Positions 17,405-26,452 of a DNA stretch of 64,000 bases are shown here, in pieces. The notes below the pieces were generated by a model. That model was not told the DNA's origin. It searched no databases and saw only the letters and a program-made list of their open reading frames with translations. The first letter of the stretch is position 1; every line of letters begins with the position of its first letter. This DNA comes from Paracoccus methylarcula (lineage in GTDB: Bacteria; Pseudomonadota; Alphaproteobacteria; Rhodobacterales; Rhodobacteraceae): the NCBI RefSeq assembly GCF_003007735.2, contig NZ_PXNQ02000005.1, forward strand, positions 236,032-300,031. Direction: 5' to 3'. A program made the translations under genes and the position numbers.

Positions 17405-18577
17405 ATGTCCGCTCCGATCACGCAGGATGTCCTGACCATCCCCCGGAAACTGCCCGAAGGCGGCCGGGTGAATATTGTCGGCCTGACGCGCGACCAGCTG
17501 CGTGAGGCGATGATTGCCGCGGGAACACCCGAGAAGCAGGCCAAGATGCGGGTCGGGCAGGTCTGGCAATGGGTTTATCATTGGGGCGTCCGCGATTTCG
17601 CGCAGATGACCAACCTGGCCAAGGATTACCGCGCGCTCCTGGCCGAGGCATTCGAGATCGCCCTGCCCGAGATCGTGAGCCGCCAGGTCAGTGCCGATGG
17701 CACGCGGAAATACCTGCTGCGAATCGCCGGCGGGCACGAGGTCGAGACGGTCTACATTCCCGAGGAGGGGCGAGGCACGCTTTGCGTTTCCTCGCAAGTG
17801 GGTTGCACGCTGACCTGTTCCTTTTGCCATACCGGCACTCAGAAACTGGTGCGCAACCTGACCCCGGGCGAGATCGTTGGCCAACTCATGGTGGCGCGCG
17901 ATGATCTGGAGGAATGGCCGGTGCCGGGGGCGCCCCGGGACGAGACGCGGCTGGTCAGCAACATGGTGCTGATGGGCATGGGCGAGCCCCTGTATAATTT
18001 CGAGGGCGTGCGCGATGCGATGAAAGTGGTCATGGATAACGAGGGCTTGAGCCTGTCGCGCCGCCGGATCACCCTTTCGACCAGCGGTGTCGTGCCCGAG
18101 ATCGCGCGTACCGCCGAAGAGATCGGCTGCCTTCTGGCGGTCAGTTTCCACGCCACCACCGACGAGATACGCAACAAGCTGGTGCCGATCAATCGCCGTT
18201 GGAATATCCAGGCGCTTCTGGAAGCGCTGCGCGAATATCCGCGCCTGTCGAACAGCGAGCGGATCACCTTCGAATATGTGATGCTGGACGGGGTGAATGA
18301 CAGTGATGAGGACGCCCGGCGCCTGGTCAGACTGATTCGCGGCATCCCGGCCAAGATCAACCTGATCCCCTTCAACGAATGGCCCGGCGCGCCCTATAAG
18401 CGGTCAAGCTGGGAACGGATCGAGGCATTCGCCGATATCGTCCACAAGGCCGGTTACGCCAGCCCGATCCGCACCCCGCGCGGCGAGGATATCATGGCCG
18501 CCTGCGGTCAGTTGAAATCCGCGACCGAGCGGGGCCGCAAGAGCCGGGCAGAGATCGCCGCCGAAGCGGCGGGCTGA
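17405..18577 (+). CDS. rlmN: dual-specificity rRNA/tRNA methyltransferase RlmN
   Basis: RlmN methylates C2 of A2503 in 23S rRNA and A37 in some tRNAs, using radical SAM chemistry. The 390-residue protein has the cluster motif C134-x3-C138-x2-C141 ([12 protein letters not shown]), MGMGEPL after it for SAM binding, STSGVVPEI, and the late cysteine in [11 protein letters not shown] that forms the methyl carrier. I chose ATG 17405 because upstream in-frame residues are unconserved. The gene ends at a strong hairpin shared with zinT. Confidence 0.95.
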   Translation: MSAPITQDVLTIPRKLPEGGRVNIVGLTRDQLREAMIAAGTPEKQAKMRVGQVWQWVYHWGVRDFAQMTNLAKDYRALLAEAFEIALPEIVSRQVSADGTRKYLLRIAGGHEVETVYIPEEGRGTLCVSSQVGCTLTCSFCHTGTQKLVRNLTPGEIVGQLMVARDDLEEWPVPGAPRDETRLVSNMVLMGMGEPLYNFEGVRDAMKVVMDNEGLSLSRRRITLSTSGVVPEIARTAEEIGCLLAVSFHATTDEIRNKLVPINRRWNIQALLEALREYPRLSNSERITFEYVMLDGVNDSDEDARRLVRLIRGIPAKINLIPFNEWPGAPYKRSSWERIEAFADIVHKAGYASPIRTPRGEDIMAACGQLKSATERGRKSRAEIAAEAAG

Positions 18578-18610
18578 GGTTCCCGTCTGCGGATCGGGAT
18601 GGCTCGAAAG

Positions 18611-18638
18611 GGCTGCCCGGATCGAAACGCGGGCAGCC
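18611..18638. terminator. hairpin between convergent rlmN and zinT
   Basis: GGCTGCCCG (18611-18619) pairs with CGGGCAGCC (18630-18638), a 9-bp stem in the 72-base gap between two converging genes. It may stop transcription from both sides. Confidence 0.6.
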
Positions 18639-18649
18639 GGCCGGCCATG

Positions 18650-19336
18650 TCAATGCGCCAGCATTTCCTCGACAATCTGCTCTTTGCTGAGTGACGACGG
18701 GTAATAGGTCGGCCAGTTGGTCACTTCTTCCAGCAATGCCGCGCGGTCATCGCCCCAGTAGAGGTGGTAGTGATCGGATTTCTCGGGGGCGATGCGGTGA
18801 TCGCTGAACTGGAAGAAGTCCGGGGCCTCGTTATCGCCTTCGGTCTTCTGGAAAATGAACCGAACGCCACGATTGCCCTTTTCGTAGGTCAGGATTTCAT
18901 AGCCGTCATATGCATAGGTTCCCTGCACCGATGCGTCGCCCTCGTAAAAGGTCGCGCTGTCGCCCTCGATGACGATCCGGTCGGTATCGGTTTTATATCC
19001 GGTCGCGTAATAGGCGTGATATTCCTCGGCGGTCTTGTCGCCATGTGCGGCCTTGTCGGCCATCACCGGGTCGAGAGTGCCATCCATCAGGTAGGGATAG
19101 ACCGATTGCCAATCGCCTTCCCAATCCGAGAGCGGGCGGTCTTCGACCTGGCTGTCTTCGAAATAGCCCTTGTAGACGGATTTGTCGGTGTCATGCGCGT
19201 GATCATGTTCATGCGAATGATCATGTGCCGAGGATTTGTCGGCGCTTTCGTTCGCCTGCGCCTGCACGGCGAAAAGCAGCATCGAGCCGACCGCCATTGC
19301 GCCAAGATATTTGGTGATTGCCATTTGCATCGTCAT
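18650..19336 (-). CDS. zinT: periplasmic zinc-binding protein ZinT
   Basis: ZinT is a periplasmic Zn2+/Cd2+-binding lipocalin-like protein that helps ZnuABC under zinc shortage. The 228-residue sequence has a signal peptide, a histidine-rich N-terminal stretch (HDHSHEHDHAH, about residues 38-48), then the ZinT core starting VYKGYFEDSQVEDRPLSDWE and ending with the ligand motif SDHYHLYWGDD. Two starts are possible, 19336 and 19330; a GAGG site fits the second slightly better. A clear Zur box at 19381-19400 lies 45 bases upstream. The znu transporter is not in this window. Confidence 0.93.
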   Translation of the reverse strand: MTMQMAITKYLGAMAVGSMLLFAVQAQANESADKSSAHDHSHEHDHAHDTDKSVYKGYFEDSQVEDRPLSDWEGDWQSVYPYLMDGTLDPVMADKAAHGDKTAEEYHAYYATGYKTDTDRIVIEGDSATFYEGDASVQGTYAYDGYEILTYEKGNRGVRFIFQKTEGDNEAPDFFQFSDHRIAPEKSDHYHLYWGDDRAALLEEVTNWPTYYPSSLSKEQIVEEMLAH

Positions 19337-19380
19337 GGACCTCTTCCGGTTAATGCATCCAGGGAGGGATGTTTCGTGTT

Positions 19381-19400
19381 TGTTACGTTATACCGTAACA
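19381..19400. promoter_or_regulatory. Zur box upstream of zinT
   Basis: TGTTACGTTATACCGTAACA is a 20-base inverted repeat with one mismatched pair, matching the general Zur pattern of a GTTAT-like core between TGTTA and TAACA arms. It lies 45 bases before zinT, where repressor binding would block transcription when zinc is plentiful. Confidence 0.85.
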
Positions 19401-19500
19401 ATCTGGGCGTAGCGAAATCCGATCCCGCTGACAATCGGGAATTGAAGCTGTCTCGATGTAAATTACCGCCGTGCAGAGGCGGTGCGTTGGGCAGCCCTTC

Positions 19501-20367
19501 TCAGTCGCGGGGCGTTTCCCAATCGTCGATGATCTGGACCGCCTCGTCTGCGGTTTCGACATAGCGGAACAGGTCAAGGTCCTCGTCGCTGATCGTTCCG
19601 GCCTTGGCGAGGGCCTTCCAGTTTATGACCTCGTCCCAGAACTCCCGGCCGAACAGCAGGATCGGAATGCGCTTCATCCGCCCGGTCTGGATGAGGGTCA
19701 GTGTCTCGAACAACTCGTCCATGGTGCCGAAACCGCCGGGAAACACGGTGACAGCCCGCGCGCGCATCAGGAAATGCATCTTGCGGATGGCGAAGTAATG
19801 GAAATTGAAGCACAGATCCGGGGTGACATAGTCGTTGGGCGCCTGTTCATGTGGCAGCACGATGGACAGGCCGATGGATTGGCCGCCGGCCTCTTCCGCG
19901 CCCATATTGCCCGCCTCCATCACGCCCGGGCCGCCGCCGGTGCAGATCACGAATTCGCGGCCATAGGTCGCGAGGCTGCGTTCCGTCATGATCCGGGCGA
20001 AGCGGCGGGCCTGTTCGTAGTATTTGGACAATGCGCCAAGGGTCGGGGTGCGCGCCGTATCCGCATGTTCGGGCGCGGGAATTCGTGCACCACCGAACAG
20101 GACCACCGTCGATTCTATCCCCCGCTCATCCATGATCATCTCGGGCTTGAGCAGTTCGAGTTGCAGTCTTACGGGGCGTAGTTCTTTGCGCAAGAGAAAC
20201 TCCCGGTCTGTGAAGGCGAGCCGATAGGCCGGGGCACGGGTCTGGGGCGTGTCCGGAATACGCTCGGCGCGCGCGGCATCTTCGTCGCTATGGGGCATGG
20301 AATGGGCGCGTTCTTCCTTGTCGGTCATCGGGTCCTCGGCGCGATTGGCGGCCTGTGCGGATTGCAC
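19501..20367 (-). CDS. LOG-family (TIGR00730) nucleotide phosphoribohydrolase-like protein
   Basis: A 288-residue Rossmann-like protein with the paired LOG motifs [14 protein letters not shown] and [12 protein letters not shown]. Family members hydrolyse AMP-type nucleotides or cytokinin ribotides, or act as purine nucleotide 5'-monophosphate nucleosidases. It carries about 80 residues of polar, charged sequence before the fold, longer than plant-type LOG. The start is either GTG 20367 (AGGA eight bases upstream) or ATG 20328 (GAGGACCCG before it). It is divergent from dapD with a short shared gap. Confidence 0.85.
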   Translation of the reverse strand: MQSAQAANRAEDPMTDKEERAHSMPHSDEDAARAERIPDTPQTRAPAYRLAFTDREFLLRKELRPVRLQLELLKPEMIMDERGIESTVVLFGGARIPAPEHADTARTPTLGALSKYYEQARRFARIMTERSLATYGREFVICTGGGPGVMEAGNMGAEEAGGQSIGLSIVLPHEQAPNDYVTPDLCFNFHYFAIRKMHFLMRARAVTVFPGGFGTMDELFETLTLIQTGRMKRIPILLFGREFWDEVINWKALAKAGTISDEDLDLFRYVETADEAVQIIDDWETPRD

Positions 20368-20441
20368 GGGGCTTTTCCTACGCTTATAGCGCTGAAGAAA
20401 CAGTTTCCACCCGAACGCGACAGATCAAGGAAAATGCCAAG

Positions 20442-21263
20442 ATGACCCAAGCCCTGGAAAAAGCCATCGAAGCCGCGTGGGAGAAGCGGGCCGAGATCAC
20501 TCCCGCCACGCAAGGCGAAGCCCGCGAAGCGGTCGATGAGGCGCTGCAACGGCTGGATAGCGGCACGCTGCGCGTTGCCGAGAAGCAGGGCAATGACTGG
20601 CATGTGAACCAATGGGCCAAGAAGGCGGTCCTGCTGTCGTTCCGGCTGCGGGATATGGAGGAAATGGCCGGTGCTCCTCAGCGCGCGAATTGGTGGGACA
20701 AGGTCGATAGCAAGTTCAAGGACTGGGGCGACAATCAATGGCGCGCCGCAGGGTTCCGCGCGGTGCCGGGTGCTATCGTGCGGCGCAGCGCCTTTATCGG
20801 CAAGGGGGCGGTGCTGATGCCGTCCTTCGTCAACCTGGGCGCCAATGTGGGCGAGGGAACGATGGTTGATACATGGGCCACGGTCGGATCCTGCGCGCAG
20901 ATCGGCAAGAATGTCCACCTGTCGGGCGGCGTCGGGATCGGCGGCGTACTTGAACCGCTGCAGGCCGGGCCGACCATCATCGAGGATGACTGCTTCATCG
21001 GCGCACGCTCCGAGGTGGTCGAGGGCTGTATCGTCCGCGAGGGCTCGGTGCTGGGCATGGGCGTTTTCATCGGCCAGTCGACCAAGATCGTGGATCGCGA
21101 AACCGGCGAAATCATGTATGGCGAGGTTCCGGCCGGTTCGGTCGTCGTGTCGGGGTCGCTGCCCTCGAAGAACGGGGTGAACCTCTATTGCGCGGTGATC
21201 GTGAAGCGGGTGGATGCCCGGACCCGCGCCAAGACCTCGGTCAACGAATTGCTGCGTGACTGA
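20442..21263 (+). CDS. dapD: 2,3,4,5-tetrahydropyridine-2,6-dicarboxylate N-succinyltransferase DapD
   Basis: DapD succinylates tetrahydrodipicolinate in the lysine and diaminopimelate pathway. The 273-residue protein has an N-terminal helical domain and a left-handed beta-helix of hexapeptide repeats ([20 protein letters not shown] through [20 protein letters not shown]). The length is standard. ATG 20442 follows AAGGAAAATGCCAAG. It is followed 30 bases later by the UPF0178 gene and is probably co-transcribed with it. Confidence 0.95.
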   Translation: MTQALEKAIEAAWEKRAEITPATQGEAREAVDEALQRLDSGTLRVAEKQGNDWHVNQWAKKAVLLSFRLRDMEEMAGAPQRANWWDKVDSKFKDWGDNQWRAAGFRAVPGAIVRRSAFIGKGAVLMPSFVNLGANVGEGTMVDTWATVGSCAQIGKNVHLSGGVGIGGVLEPLQAGPTIIEDDCFIGARSEVVEGCIVREGSVLGMGVFIGQSTKIVDRETGEIMYGEVPAGSVVVSGSLPSKNGVNLYCAVIVKRVDARTRAKTSVNELLRD

Positions 21264-21293
21264 TTGCATACCCTGCCGGGGAGGGGGGGCCGC

Positions 21294-21749
21294 ATGACCA
21301 CCCTGTATATCGATGCGGATGCCTGCCCGGTCAAGGCAGAGGCCGAGCGGGTCGCCACCCGATTGCGCGTCCCGATGATCCTTGTCTGCAATGGCGGATT
21401 GCGGCCCTCGGCCAATCCGCTCGTGTCGCTTGTCATCGTTGACGAGGGGCCCGATATCGCCGACCGCTGGATTGCCGAAAGATGCGGGCCGGGCGATATC
21501 GTGGTTACGGCGGATATCGTGCTGGCTGATCGATGTCTGAAGGCCGGGGCGCAGGTCATGCAGCATGATGGCGACATGCTGACCATGGCGAATATCGGCC
21601 CGCGCCTCGCGACCCGCGACTTGATGAGCGATATCCGCGCGGCGGATCCATTCCATCGCGGCGGCGGCGCGGCGTTCACCAGGGCCGACCGGTCGCGCTT
21701 TCTGCAATCCCTCGACAAGGCAATTCAGGCGGCGCTGCGTAACCGGTAG
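21294..21749 (+). CDS. UPF0178 (YaiI/YqxD) family protein
   Basis: A 151-residue cytoplasmic protein with the family N-terminus [18 protein letters not shown] and the region [19 protein letters not shown], then [13 protein letters not shown] near the C-terminus. The fold is PIN-like (NYN/YaiI group), which suggests a nuclease, but no activity is established for this family. ATG 21294 follows GGGGAGGGGGGGCCGC. It lies directly behind dapD and ends 22 bases from the convergent capsule-export gene. Confidence 0.88.
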   Translation: MTTLYIDADACPVKAEAERVATRLRVPMILVCNGGLRPSANPLVSLVIVDEGPDIADRWIAERCGPGDIVVTADIVLADRCLKAGAQVMQHDGDMLTMANIGPRLATRDLMSDIRAADPFHRGGGAAFTRADRSRFLQSLDKAIQAALRNR

Positions 21750-21770
21750 GCGATGCTGCGGATCAGGTGC

Positions 21771-22592
21771 CTATACGGTTGCGTTCCAACTGATCGATTC
21801 GTATTTGCGCGTCGTGAAATTGATCAGCAATCCGATCATCAGGAGTGCGATGAACACCCAGATTGCATAATGGTAATCCGTCTTTTGCGGCGTGTAGTTG
21901 ACAAAGAGAAAGCCGCGAGTCTGGTCGATCAGATGGAAGAGCGGATTCCATGAAAACCATGGCAGCATGATGTTCGGCAGGGAGTTGGCGACGAACATCT
22001 TTCCCGAGGCGATCATGTTCGCACGCTGGTATATCATGGTGAGCAGCCCGGTGGTCTTGGGGGACCAGGGCCTGATTCCCAGGAAAACCAATCCGACGCA
22101 GACGCCGCCGAACCAGGACAGCAGGAACATCGCGAGACAGCCCGGGAAGAAATACACCGAGACCGGCTCCATCAAGATATGGTAGAGGATCATGATCGTG
22201 GCGCCACCAATGATCTGCTGATACAGGGTGGAAAGCGCCGCCGCGGCAATCAGGATGGCGGGATTGAGAGGCTCGTGCTTGCCCAGGGCGCCGCCGATGG
22301 AATGACTGTTGGCGACAGCGGCCACTGTCTTCACATGCGTCATGAATGTGAAGATGCCTGACATGACATAAAGCATGAAATCGCCGCGAATGGGTGAACT
22401 GCGCAGCCCGATCAGCATATACAGCAGCAGGAAGATGGCCACGAAAATCGCCGTCTGAAGGATCGTCAGCAAGAGCCCGATGATCGCGTTGCTGTGACTG
22501 TTGCGCAGGCTGTAGACCGTCTGATGGTATATCAGGGTCAGCGTCGTGCCGGTTGCTTCCAGCAGGTTGCGGTTTCGGCGTTGGGTAAACAA
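21771..22592 (-). CDS. ABC-2 type polysaccharide export permease, KpsM-like
   Basis: The 273-residue reading has six or so helices and the Rhodobacteraceae capsule-permease pattern: LYMLIGLRSSPIRGDFMLYV, MSGIFTFMTH, IYQRANMIASGKMFVANSLP and WNPLFHLIDQTRGFLFVNY. It would export a surface glycan with an ATPase (KpsT-like) not found here. The start is uncertain: TTG 22592 gives MFTQRRNRN, like the MF-x-QR start of relatives, but has no clear ribosome site; the open frame itself extends back into cysQ. GC content is lower than in the neighbours, which may mean transfer. Confidence 0.8.
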   Translation of the reverse strand: MFTQRRNRNLLEATGTTLTLIYHQTVYSLRNSHSNAIIGLLLTILQTAIFVAIFLLLYMLIGLRSSPIRGDFMLYVMSGIFTFMTHVKTVAAVANSHSIGGALGKHEPLNPAILIAAAALSTLYQQIIGGATIMILYHILMEPVSVYFFPGCLAMFLLSWFGGVCVGLVFLGIRPWSPKTTGLLTMIYQRANMIASGKMFVANSLPNIMLPWFSWNPLFHLIDQTRGFLFVNYTPQKTDYHYAIWVFIALLMIGLLINFTTRKYESISWNATV

Positions 22593-22752
22593 TGTGAAAA
22601 TCAGCCGTGTTGTGGTTCGGACAATGAAAAACGCGATATCACGCCAAGTTTGTTGGAGCCTTGTCCAACCGATGTTGCGCGAGCATAAGTGAATATGTAA
22701 GCCCGCACAATCGGGACGAGGGGCGGTTGGTAACGAAGTGAAGGAAAACTGG

Positions 22753-23550
22753 ATGCAATTTGATCGACTCATCACCGAAATGCGCCGCCTCGCGTTGCAG
22801 GCTGGGCAGAAGATCATGGAAATCTACGAGGCGGATGACTTTGATGTTCGTGCCAAATCCGACGATTCGCCGGTCACCGCCGCCGACGAGGCCGCGGATG
22901 CGCTGATTTCCGCCGGGCTGCGCGAGTCCTTTCCCGATATCCCGCTGGTGACCGAGGAGCAGGCCGCGACTCATGCACAGACCGGCGGGACCTTCCTGAT
23001 CGTCGACCCGCTGGACGGAACGAAGGAGTTCGTGCAGCGCCGCGGGGATTTCACCGTCAATATCGCCTATGTCGAGAATGGTGTCCCGGTGCGCGGTATC
23101 GTTTACGCGCCTGCGAAAGGCCGCCTCTTCTATACGACCGCGGATGGCCGTTCCGTCGAGGAGCGGGGGCCGTTCGGAGATCAGCCGGGAGAGCAGCATT
23201 CGGTCGGCGTGAACCCGACGCCCGACAATCGCGGGCTGATGGTGGTGGCCTCGAAATCCCACCGTGACGCGGCAACGGACGACTATATCGCCCGATACGG
23301 CGTCAGGGACATGACGAGCGCCGGCTCGTCCCTGAAATTCTGCCTTGTCGCGACAGGCGAGGCGGATCTGTATCCCCGGCTTGGTCGCACCATGGAATGG
23401 GACACGGCTGCGGGCGACGCGGTATTGCGCGGCGCCGGCGGAGAAGTGGTGCGCTTCGACGATCACAGCCCGCTCGCCTACGGAAAGCCGGGCTTCGAGA
23501 ACCCGTTCTTCATTGCCTATGCACCCGGGGTGCTGCTGGTGAAGACCTGA
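22753..23550 (+). CDS. cysQ: 3'(2'),5'-bisphosphate nucleotidase CysQ
   Basis: CysQ converts 3'-phosphoadenosine 5'-phosphate (PAP), the by-product of PAPS-using sulfotransferases, to AMP. The 265-residue inositol-phosphatase-fold enzyme shows the metal ligands in VTEEQAA, the signature VDPLDGTKEF (about residues 82-91) and EWDTAAGDAVL near the C-terminus. ATG 22753 follows GAAGGAAAACTGG. It is two bases from kdsB, so the two are co-transcribed. A sulfotransferase gene lies 7 kb downstream, giving a plausible source of PAP. Confidence 0.93.
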   Translation: MQFDRLITEMRRLALQAGQKIMEIYEADDFDVRAKSDDSPVTAADEAADALISAGLRESFPDIPLVTEEQAATHAQTGGTFLIVDPLDGTKEFVQRRGDFTVNIAYVENGVPVRGIVYAPAKGRLFYTTADGRSVEERGPFGDQPGEQHSVGVNPTPDNRGLMVVASKSHRDAATDDYIARYGVRDMTSAGSSLKFCLVATGEADLYPRLGRTMEWDTAAGDAVLRGAGGEVVRFDDHSPLAYGKPGFENPFFIAYAPGVLLVKT

Positions 23551-23552
23551 AG

Positions 23553-24353
23553 ATGTCGGTCCTGATCGTCATTCCGGCACGCCATGCCTCGACGCGCTTT
23601 CCGGGCAAGCCTCTGGTTGAATTGAAAGGGGTGTCGGGCGAGTCCCGCAGCCTGATTCGCCGCAGCTGGGATGCCGCGTCGGCGGTATCGGGCGCGGACC
23701 GGGTCGTCGTGGCGACCGAGGATGAACGGATTCGCGATCATGCCGAGGATTTCGGCGCCGAAGTGGTCATGACCTCGCAGCACTGCCGAAACGGCACGGA
23801 ACGCTGTGCCGAGGCCGTGGAGATCCTGGGAATCTCACCCGAGATCGTGGTGAACTTCCAGGGCGACGCGCCGCTTACACCGGCATGGTTCGTCGAGGAT
23901 CTGGTGGCGGGGTTGCGTGCCGATCCCGGTGCCGATGTGGCGACCCCGGTTCTGCGCTGCACCGGCCGGATGCGCGCGGATCTGCTGGCGGATCGCAAGG
24001 CGGGACGGGTTGGCGGGACAACGGCGGTCTTCGGTCATGACGGGCAGGCGCTGTATTTTTCCAAGGAGGTCATCCCCTATGCCGCCGACGAATTCGGCGC
24101 GGATGATCCCAGCCCTGTTTATCATCATGTCGGGGTCTATGCTTACCGTCCCCCTGCGTTGAAGGCCTATCCCCGGTGGTCCGAAGGGGTGCTGGAAAAA
24201 CTGGAAGGATTGGAGCAATTGCGTTTTCTGGAGCGTGGTGGCAAGGTTCTCTGTGTCGAAGTCGAGTCGCGCGGCCGCCAGTTCTGGGAACTGAACAATC
24301 CCGAGGATGTTTCCCGGTTGGAAGCGATGATGGGAGCCATGAAGCTCGACTGA
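23553..24353 (+). CDS. kdsB: 3-deoxy-manno-octulosonate cytidylyltransferase KdsB
   Basis: KdsB makes CMP-Kdo from CTP and Kdo for lipopolysaccharide cores or the Kdo linkers of group 2-like capsules. The 266-residue protein begins with VIPARHASTRFPGKPLVEL, the nucleotide-binding loop, and contains NFQGDAPLT and FWELNNPEDVSRLE. ATG 23553 follows directly after the cysQ stop. Presence beside a KpsM-like permease suggests a capsule role, but housekeeping LPS use is equally possible. Confidence 0.9.
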   Translation: MSVLIVIPARHASTRFPGKPLVELKGVSGESRSLIRRSWDAASAVSGADRVVVATEDERIRDHAEDFGAEVVMTSQHCRNGTERCAEAVEILGISPEIVVNFQGDAPLTPAWFVEDLVAGLRADPGADVATPVLRCTGRMRADLLADRKAGRVGGTTAVFGHDGQALYFSKEVIPYAADEFGADDPSPVYHHVGVYAYRPPALKAYPRWSEGVLEKLEGLEQLRFLERGGKVLCVEVESRGRQFWELNNPEDVSRLEAMMGAMKLD

Positions 24354-24520
24354 CGGTGTGGTCTCGGCCTGTGTTAAAGAGTGGATTTGTGTGATGAGTG
24401 GAAACCGGCTTATGCCTGATATTTACAAGAACCGTCATCTTTCTTTGAGCAATTGAACGAACTATCGTGTCTGCGACGCGTTAGGACGCGATGGGGCTAT
24501 ACGCCCCGAACTTTGCCGTA

Positions 24521-24532
24521 TCACATGTGTGA
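24521..24532. promoter_or_regulatory. inverted repeat upstream of galU
   Basis: TCACATGTGTGA is a near-perfect dyad (TCACA, two bases, TGTGA) 33 bases before galU. A GGGGC/GCCCC hairpin lies just upstream (24493-24507). Either may be a regulatory site; no regulator is identified. The 211-base gap holds nothing else that I can support. Confidence 0.3.
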
Positions 24533-24564
24533 TCAAGCAAACTGCAGAAAAAAGGGTACTATGC

Positions 24565-25461
24565 ATGAGTCGTAAAGTAACCAAAGCCATTTTCCCGGTG
24601 GCCGGTCTGGGAACGCGCTTTTTGCCCGCGACCAAGAGCATTCCGAAAGAGATCATGACGCTGGTCGACCGGCCGTTGATCCAATATGCTATCGACGAGG
24701 CGCGGGCAGCCGGGATCAAGGAGTTCATCTTCGTCACCTCCCGGGGCAAGGGCGCGCTCGAGGATTATTTCGATCACGCGCACGAACTGGAAGCCAATCT
24801 CAAGAAGGCCGGCAAGGACGCATTGCTGCGGACGCTGCGCGAAACGAACATGGAATCGGGCGCCATCGCCTATATCCGGCAGCACAAGGCCCTGGGACTG
24901 GGACATGCGGTCTGGTGTGCGCGCCGCTTGCTGGCCGATGACGAACCTTTCGCGGTTATCCTGACCGATGATGTGATCATGGGCGAGCCGCCCTGTCTCC
25001 AGCAGATGATCGAAGCTTATGGCGAGACCGGCGGCAGCATGGTCGCCACGATGGAGGTTCCCGAGGAAAAAGCCTCCGCCTACGGTGTGCTGGACGTGGC
25101 CGAGGATATGGGCGCCATCGTCCGGGCCAAGGGTATGGTGGAAAAGCCCGCGCTGGGCTCCGCCCCGTCGAACCTTGCCGTCATCGGTCGCTATATCCTC
25201 GCGCCGAGCGTGATGAGGAATCTCAACAGCCTGAAGCAGGGCTCGGGCGGCGAGATTCAGCTGACGGATGCGATCGCCGATGAGATCGAGAATGGCCATG
25301 ACGTCTTTGGCTTGCGGTTCCGTGGGCAACGGTTCGACTGCGGTTCGAAGGCAGGTTTCCTGCAGGCGACGGTCGCCTTCGGCCTGGAGCGCGATGAGCT
25401 GAGGGAAGAATTCCTCGATTATCTGAACGGTGTTTCGGCAACACGGCGCGCGGCGGAGTAA
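24565..25461 (+). CDS. galU: UTP-glucose-1-phosphate uridylyltransferase GalU
   Basis: GalU forms UDP-glucose from UTP and glucose-1-phosphate, the donor for GalE, SqdB and many glycosyltransferases. The 298-residue protein has the nucleotide loop FPVAGLGTRFLPATKSIPKE (residues 9-28), ILTDDVIM for metal binding, and GLRFRGQRFDCGSKAGF. ATG 24565 is preferred over the in-frame codon 36 bases earlier because the conserved core starts there. It precedes galE by four bases. Confidence 0.95.
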   Translation: MSRKVTKAIFPVAGLGTRFLPATKSIPKEIMTLVDRPLIQYAIDEARAAGIKEFIFVTSRGKGALEDYFDHAHELEANLKKAGKDALLRTLRETNMESGAIAYIRQHKALGLGHAVWCARRLLADDEPFAVILTDDVIMGEPPCLQQMIEAYGETGGSMVATMEVPEEKASAYGVLDVAEDMGAIVRAKGMVEKPALGSAPSNLAVIGRYILAPSVMRNLNSLKQGSGGEIQLTDAIADEIENGHDVFGLRFRGQRFDCGSKAGFLQATVAFGLERDELREEFLDYLNGVSATRRAAE

Positions 25462-25465
25462 TTGC

Positions 25466-26452
25466 ATGCCCGATAAAGTGTTGGTTACCGGCGGGGCCGG
25501 TTACATCGGCTCGCATGCTTGCAAGGCGCTGGCTCGGGCGGGATATGTGCCGGTGACACTGGACAACCTGTCGACCGGGTGGGCCGATGCGGTGAAATTC
25601 GGACCGCTGGTCAAGGCCGACCTGATGGACCGGGCCGCGCTCGGTTCGGTTTTTGCCGAGTACAAGCCGGTTGCGGTGCTGCATTTCGCGGCTCTCAGCC
25701 AGGTGGGCGAGGCCATGGCGGAACCCGGAAAATACTGGCGTAACAATGTCTGCGGCTCGCTGAATCTCATCGAGGCGGCGGTTGCGGCGGATTGCCTGGA
25801 TTTCGTCTTCAGCTCGACCTGTGCGACCTATGGCGATTGCGATGGCGAGGTGCTGGACGAGCATTCGGCGCAAGCGCCGCTGAACGCCTATGGCGCCAGC
25901 AAGCGGGCGATCGAGGACATGCTGGTCGATTTCGGCGCGGCGCATGGGCTGCGGCATGTGATCTTCCGCTATTTCAACGTTGCGGGTGCCGATCCCGAAA
26001 CCGAGATCGGCGAGTTTCACCGCCCCGAGACCCATCTGATCCCGCTGATCCTCGATGCCGTGGATGGCCGCCGCGAAGCCTTGACGATCCACGGCACCGA
26101 TTATCCGACCGCCGATGGCACCTGCATCCGTGACTATGTTCATGTGATGGATTTGGTGGACGCCCATGTGAAGGGGCTGGAATGGCTTCGGTCGGGCAAG
26201 GAAAGCCAGGTCTTCTGCCTGGGAACCGGCGATGGTTTCTCGGTTCGCGAGGTCGTGGATGCCACGCGCCACGTGACCAACCGCCCAGTGCCGATGGTCG
26301 ATGGGCCGCGCCGCGGTGGTGATGCAGTCAAGCTGGTCTGTGGAAGTCAGCGGGCCAGGGATGAGCTGGGTTGGCGGCCCGACCGCTCGACCATGGAACA
26401 GATGATCCGTGATGCCTGGCGCTGGCATCAAACCGGCAATTACCGGGCTTGA
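25466..26452 (+). CDS. galE: UDP-glucose 4-epimerase GalE
   Basis: GalE interconverts UDP-glucose and UDP-galactose. The 328-residue short-chain dehydrogenase has VTGGAGYIGSHACKALA at residues 7-23, the Ser in SSTCATYGD, the catalytic YGASK motif, and FRYFNVAGADPE. The GGAG site upstream overlaps the end of galU, and the stop (26450-26452) overlaps the TTG start of the next gene, so galU-galE and the glycosyltransferases form one unit feeding surface glycan synthesis. Confidence 0.94.
   Translation: MPDKVLVTGGAGYIGSHACKALARAGYVPVTLDNLSTGWADAVKFGPLVKADLMDRAALGSVFAEYKPVAVLHFAALSQVGEAMAEPGKYWRNNVCGSLNLIEAAVAADCLDFVFSSTCATYGDCDGEVLDEHSAQAPLNAYGASKRAIEDMLVDFGAAHGLRHVIFRYFNVAGADPETEIGEFHRPETHLIPLILDAVDGRREALTIHGTDYPTADGTCIRDYVHVMDLVDAHVKGLEWLRSGKESQVFCLGTGDGFSVREVVDATRHVTNRPVPMVDGPRRGGDAVKLVCGSQRARDELGWRPDRSTMEQMIRDAWRWHQTGNYRA

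Noticed and set aside
24393..24455. 20-codon frame upstream of galU
   Set aside because: It lacks a convincing ribosome site and conservation cannot be judged.
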